Assembly: GCA_003024985.2 (NCBI GenBank)
Contig: PXIH01S0029771.1
Length of the DNA: 10,582 nt
DNA from: Euperipatoides rowelli
Lineage: Eukaryota > Onychophora > Udeonychophora > Euonychophora > Peripatopsidae
Reading direction: 5' to 3' (one strand)
The translations under genes were made by a program, and so were the position numbers. Below, piece by piece: positions 8,377-10,582 of the stretch. Each line of letters starts with the position of its first letter. Position 1 is the stretch's first letter. Under the pieces are notes generated by a model. The model saw only the letters and a list, made by a program, of their open reading frames with translations, did no database searches and was not told the origin of the DNA.

Positions 8377-8802
8377 AACAGAAAGTTCGGTAACGTTATA
8401 GAGACTAATCCACTGTAATCCCTGATTGTGGATGCATAAAAGTGATTTCAAATAATAAGCCAATATACTAGACAAGTATATAATATTAAAATATAACAAA
8501 TTCAACTCGTAAACTCAATTAAACTCAACAGTTTAATAATATTTTATAAGTACAGATACAACACGACATCTGAACAAGTTGGCCGAACAGGTCAAAGATG
8601 AAGCCTACCCAGCATGTAATGGGTAACATTAATATAACTAAATAATGCCCAAACTAGTGAGTCATACTAAACCGGAAGTCTAAGAAATCAATACTACATG
8701 ATAAGCGATCCTAAAAGATTAAATGTGGTATTACATAAATAATGAGAGCACATTGATGATCACTAGTGGTCTAACATAAGATCCTAGAGTCAATGATCAA
8801 CA
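8376..8802 (-). repeat. 5' LTR of the copia element (427 bp, with 116-bp gap)
   Basis: Near-identical to 5473-6011. Differences are a 3-bp extra (8699-8703 region, ctacatgataagc), loss of the 116 bp present in the other LTR, one extra A near 8779, and one substitution (G here, A at 5979). The TATA-like box is at 8541-8548. The gap lies upstream of that box in element sense, so it removes U3 sequence that could affect promoter strength. Confidence 0.95.
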
Positions 8803-8807
8803 AAATA
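8803..8807. repeat. Target-site duplication, right copy (aaata)
   Basis: Identical to 5468-5472, directly after the gatcaaca end of the right LTR. Confidence 0.9.
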
Positions 8808-9122
8808 TACGGTTATCACAGGATATTTTAATTTCGCTAAAACTGTAAGCTTACTAAGTTAAAGTGGTTTAGTTTAAATCACTTACACTAAAAGTTTTTT
8901 TTTCAAATAAAAACTTTAGATACACAGGAAGTGTTCAATAACAATCAGCATTTTTTTACTAGCTAATTGGCTGTTTGGGGGGGTAATCTGTGCTGAGAAA
9001 TTTGCTATTCAAACACTATTATGATATAACTATAAGCAGTGATTAAGCTGGGCAAACACTATAAATAGCTATTTGACTAATTATAGTAGATAAATTTTAT
9101 TAGAAATATGATGTTCGTAGCA
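8808..9122. other. AT-rich spacer between the copia and hAT insertions
   Basis: No reading frame or family motif. It has a run of 9 T near 8897-8906 and a run of 7 G near 8978-8984. A 14-bp string (cagtgattaagctg, 9037-9050) recurs inverted with one mismatch beyond the hAT element at 9994-10007. Confidence 0.5.
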
Positions 9123-9130
9123 AAATAAAT
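9123..9130. repeat. hAT target-site duplication, left copy (aaataaat)
   Basis: Eight bases identical to 9851-9858. Eight bp is the diagnostic duplication length of the hAT superfamily. Confidence 0.92.
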
Positions 9131-9850
9131 TAGGGATGAAACGAATATTAATTTTGGCCAAATACCGGATACCGAATATTCGGCCATTAACAAAGGCTGA
9201 AACCTGAATATTCGGCCGAATATCTATCATATTTATTTTATTAGTCAAAACAACCTATTGACAACCATTAAAGATGTTCGATTTTAATCAATGCCATAGG
9301 AGAGAGAAAACCCTTTTTCTTCTTTTCCCACACAATAAGAAGGCCACGTTCTTGAAGCAATCAAGAATGAAATGTGGCGCTGCTGCTTAGAAGTTCTCAT
9401 AAAATAATATTAGCGAATAGATTATTCTATTCAAAATAAATTAGTTGATTAAAAAAAAAAAAAAAAAGATAATGGCAGTTTTGTAATGAGTTTGTAAATT
9501 CCAGGGCACAATATAATAATAATAATAGATTATTTTTCTATTTTTTTAAACTGAATAATAACTGGCCTTACTTCCCCTGAATTCTGTATGATGCCTTGTA
9601 TTCATTATAAAATGCTAGTTTCCCACCCTCCTGATGCATTCATAAAAGTATAACTATTGGAATTTGATTTTCTAAAATACTACAGGACCTCCCCTTATTT
9701 TCTAACACTTATTTAAGGTAAAACTCTCTTCCCCACTTGTTTAATATATTCAGGAGATGATTAATATTTAGCCGAATACAGATCATAAACGGCCGAATAC
9801 CGAATACTATGAAACCTAGCCGAATAATCGACATATTCGTTTCATCCCTA
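9131..9850. mobile_element. Non-autonomous hAT DNA transposon (MITE-like, 720 bp)
   Basis: Both ends carry the same 18-bp terminal inverted repeat, TAGGGATGAAACGAATAT (9131-9148 and, inverted, 9833-9850), and the element is flanked by a perfect 8-bp duplication. The TAGGGATG start and 8-bp duplication are typical of hAT elements. Subterminal regions are packed with copies of a CCGAATA-type motif in both orientations (for example near 9172-9185, 9206-9222, 9770-9778, 9790-9807, 9818-9826), the kind of array hAT transposases bind. The interior has no open frame with hAT transposase or BED finger motifs, an A run of 17 (9451-9467) and a short ATA array near 9513-9527. It must depend on a transposase encoded elsewhere. 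Confidence 0.93.
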
Positions 9851-9858
9851 AAATAAAT
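9851..9858. repeat. hAT target-site duplication, right copy (aaataaat)
   Basis: Exact copy of the eight bases at 9123-9130, starting immediately after the right terminal repeat. Confidence 0.92.
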
Positions 9859-10582
9859 TTTAATACTGAAATTTTCATTATTAAAGTGATAACTTATTTA
9901 AAAATACATAAATTATAGCATTTTGGCTAATTCTGCTGAGCCAAAAATTAACAAAATCATAGATTTATTAGCATTTGGCTAAAATGCCAGTGGCAGCTTA
10001 AACACTGTATAAATGTTTTACTACTGCCTTTTACAGGTAGGCTAATCACTAATCAAATAGTTTGTCCTTGAAAAAATGTTTTACAAAGGTCACTTTTGAA
10101 CTATTCTTTGATCATCAAAACCCCAGAGTTGCAGAAATAATAAACAATAAAAACTTTGGACAAAAAAAAAACAGTAAAAAAACTAATTTATTTCCAATAT
10201 TTATAAATTGTAAAGATAATGTGCCCCCCACCAACCCGTGGACCTGAGGCCCCTAGCAGATACAATATGCACCCATGTATTAAGAAAATTTATAATGGAA
10301 ATCTTCATTCCAATCAACAGCATTATATGCTTCCTACACAGGGGCATCACTAAAAGGGTGGGGGAGCTTCCCCTCAACTTTGGCTAAAAGTCCGAAAATT
10401 GGGAAAATTTGTATATTTTGTGTTGGCATTTGGAGAAATCCCAATTTAGGAAGAAGAAAAAAAACTATTGTAAATTTTTGTCCTGGGTGTGACTTTTTAA
10501 AAGAATGACTTGGGAAATTGAACATTTTGCACACTAACATGCAGCTGTTTCTTATTTTTCTCTGTTTGCTGCTCTAACTTGT
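9859..10582. other. AT-rich flank with degenerate repeat-like patches
   Basis: No gene recognised. A hairpin (ttttggct, agccaaaa) lies at about 9921-9947 and the word gcatttggcta is repeated nearby. GC-richer patches occur near 10220-10255 and 10338-10375 (gggtgggggagcttcccc), and a 9-bp inverted repeat (aaattggga, 10396-10404, with tcccaattt, 10439-10447). Open frames at 10062-10247 and 10334-10540 have no known motif and look like chance frames in repetitive DNA. Confidence 0.45.

Larger units (their letters stand above)
5473..8802 (-). mobile_element. Ty1/copia LTR retrotransposon, internally deleted (lacks RT and RNase H)
   Basis: A 3330-bp element on the minus strand. In its own direction it runs: 5' LTR (8802-8376), primer-binding site, leader, gag-protease-integrase frame (8268-6069), polypurine tract (6022-6012), 3' LTR (6011-5473). 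Gag-protease-integrase order identifies it as Ty1/copia. LTRs begin TGTTGATC, and a 5-bp target duplication flanks the whole. Reverse transcriptase and RNase H, normally following integrase, are absent: integrase passes within a short distance to the polypurine tract. The two LTRs differ by one readable substitution, one single-base indel and one block of 116 bp, so insertion looks recent. With no RT it could move only if another element supplied the enzymes. The two halves of each structural signal are present, so as a nucleic acid it may still be a usable template. Confidence 0.95.

Noticed and set aside
5473-8802. Two separate solo LTRs in tandem
   Set aside because: The shared 5-bp duplication outside, and primer site and polypurine tract inside, show one insertion.
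10334-10540. 68-codon minus-strand open frame
   Set aside because: No domain, low complexity, in a patch that looks like degenerate repeat.

Overview
This window looks like nuclear, non-coding, repeat-rich DNA from an animal, probably an invertebrate. It is strongly AT-rich, has long A/T runs and no operon-like gene packing, and everything I can recognise is a eukaryotic transposable element or its relic. One ambiguous base (5714) points to a draft or clone-based assembly. I cannot name the species. I see no intact host gene, no tRNA or rRNA gene, and no CRISPR or prokaryotic system.

Layout, left to right. (1) 95-1254 (+) is a decayed integrase end of a Ty3/gypsy-type pol, with its zinc finger, D,D35E core and GPY/F-like tail spread over several frames. 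(2) 1776-2176 (-) is a small unrecognised reading frame broken by one stop and one frameshift. (3) 2534-3270 (-) is the N-terminal half of a dead piggyBac-type transposase. (4) 3306-3532 is a nearly loopless palindrome with a run of 15 G in one arm. (5) 3533-5467 is AT-rich spacer with two CTCF-like motifs and a GC-rich repeat-like island at about 4780-5000. (6) 5468-8807 is a complete insertion of a Ty1/copia element on the minus strand. It has two LTRs, a 5-bp target duplication (aaata), a polypurine tract, a primer-binding site that pairs with the anticodon arm of elongator tRNA-Met, and a gag-protease-integrase reading frame. Reverse transcriptase and RNase H are missing. (7) 9131-9850 is a non-autonomous hAT element with 18-bp perfect terminal inverted repeats and an 8-bp perfect target duplication (aaataaat). 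(8) The rest is AT-rich flank with degenerate repeat-like patches.

The parts do not form a pathway; they are layered insertions of different ages. The copia and hAT copies are youngest, with intact ends and target duplications. The gypsy, piggyBac and palindrome sequences are older. The most informative object is the copia element: its LTRs differ by only one readable substitution plus indels, yet its coding region has a nonsense codon, three frameshifts and a deletion of the whole RT-RNase H part. That fits a defective copy mobilised recently by proteins supplied in trans. I found no convincing sign of a new functional system.
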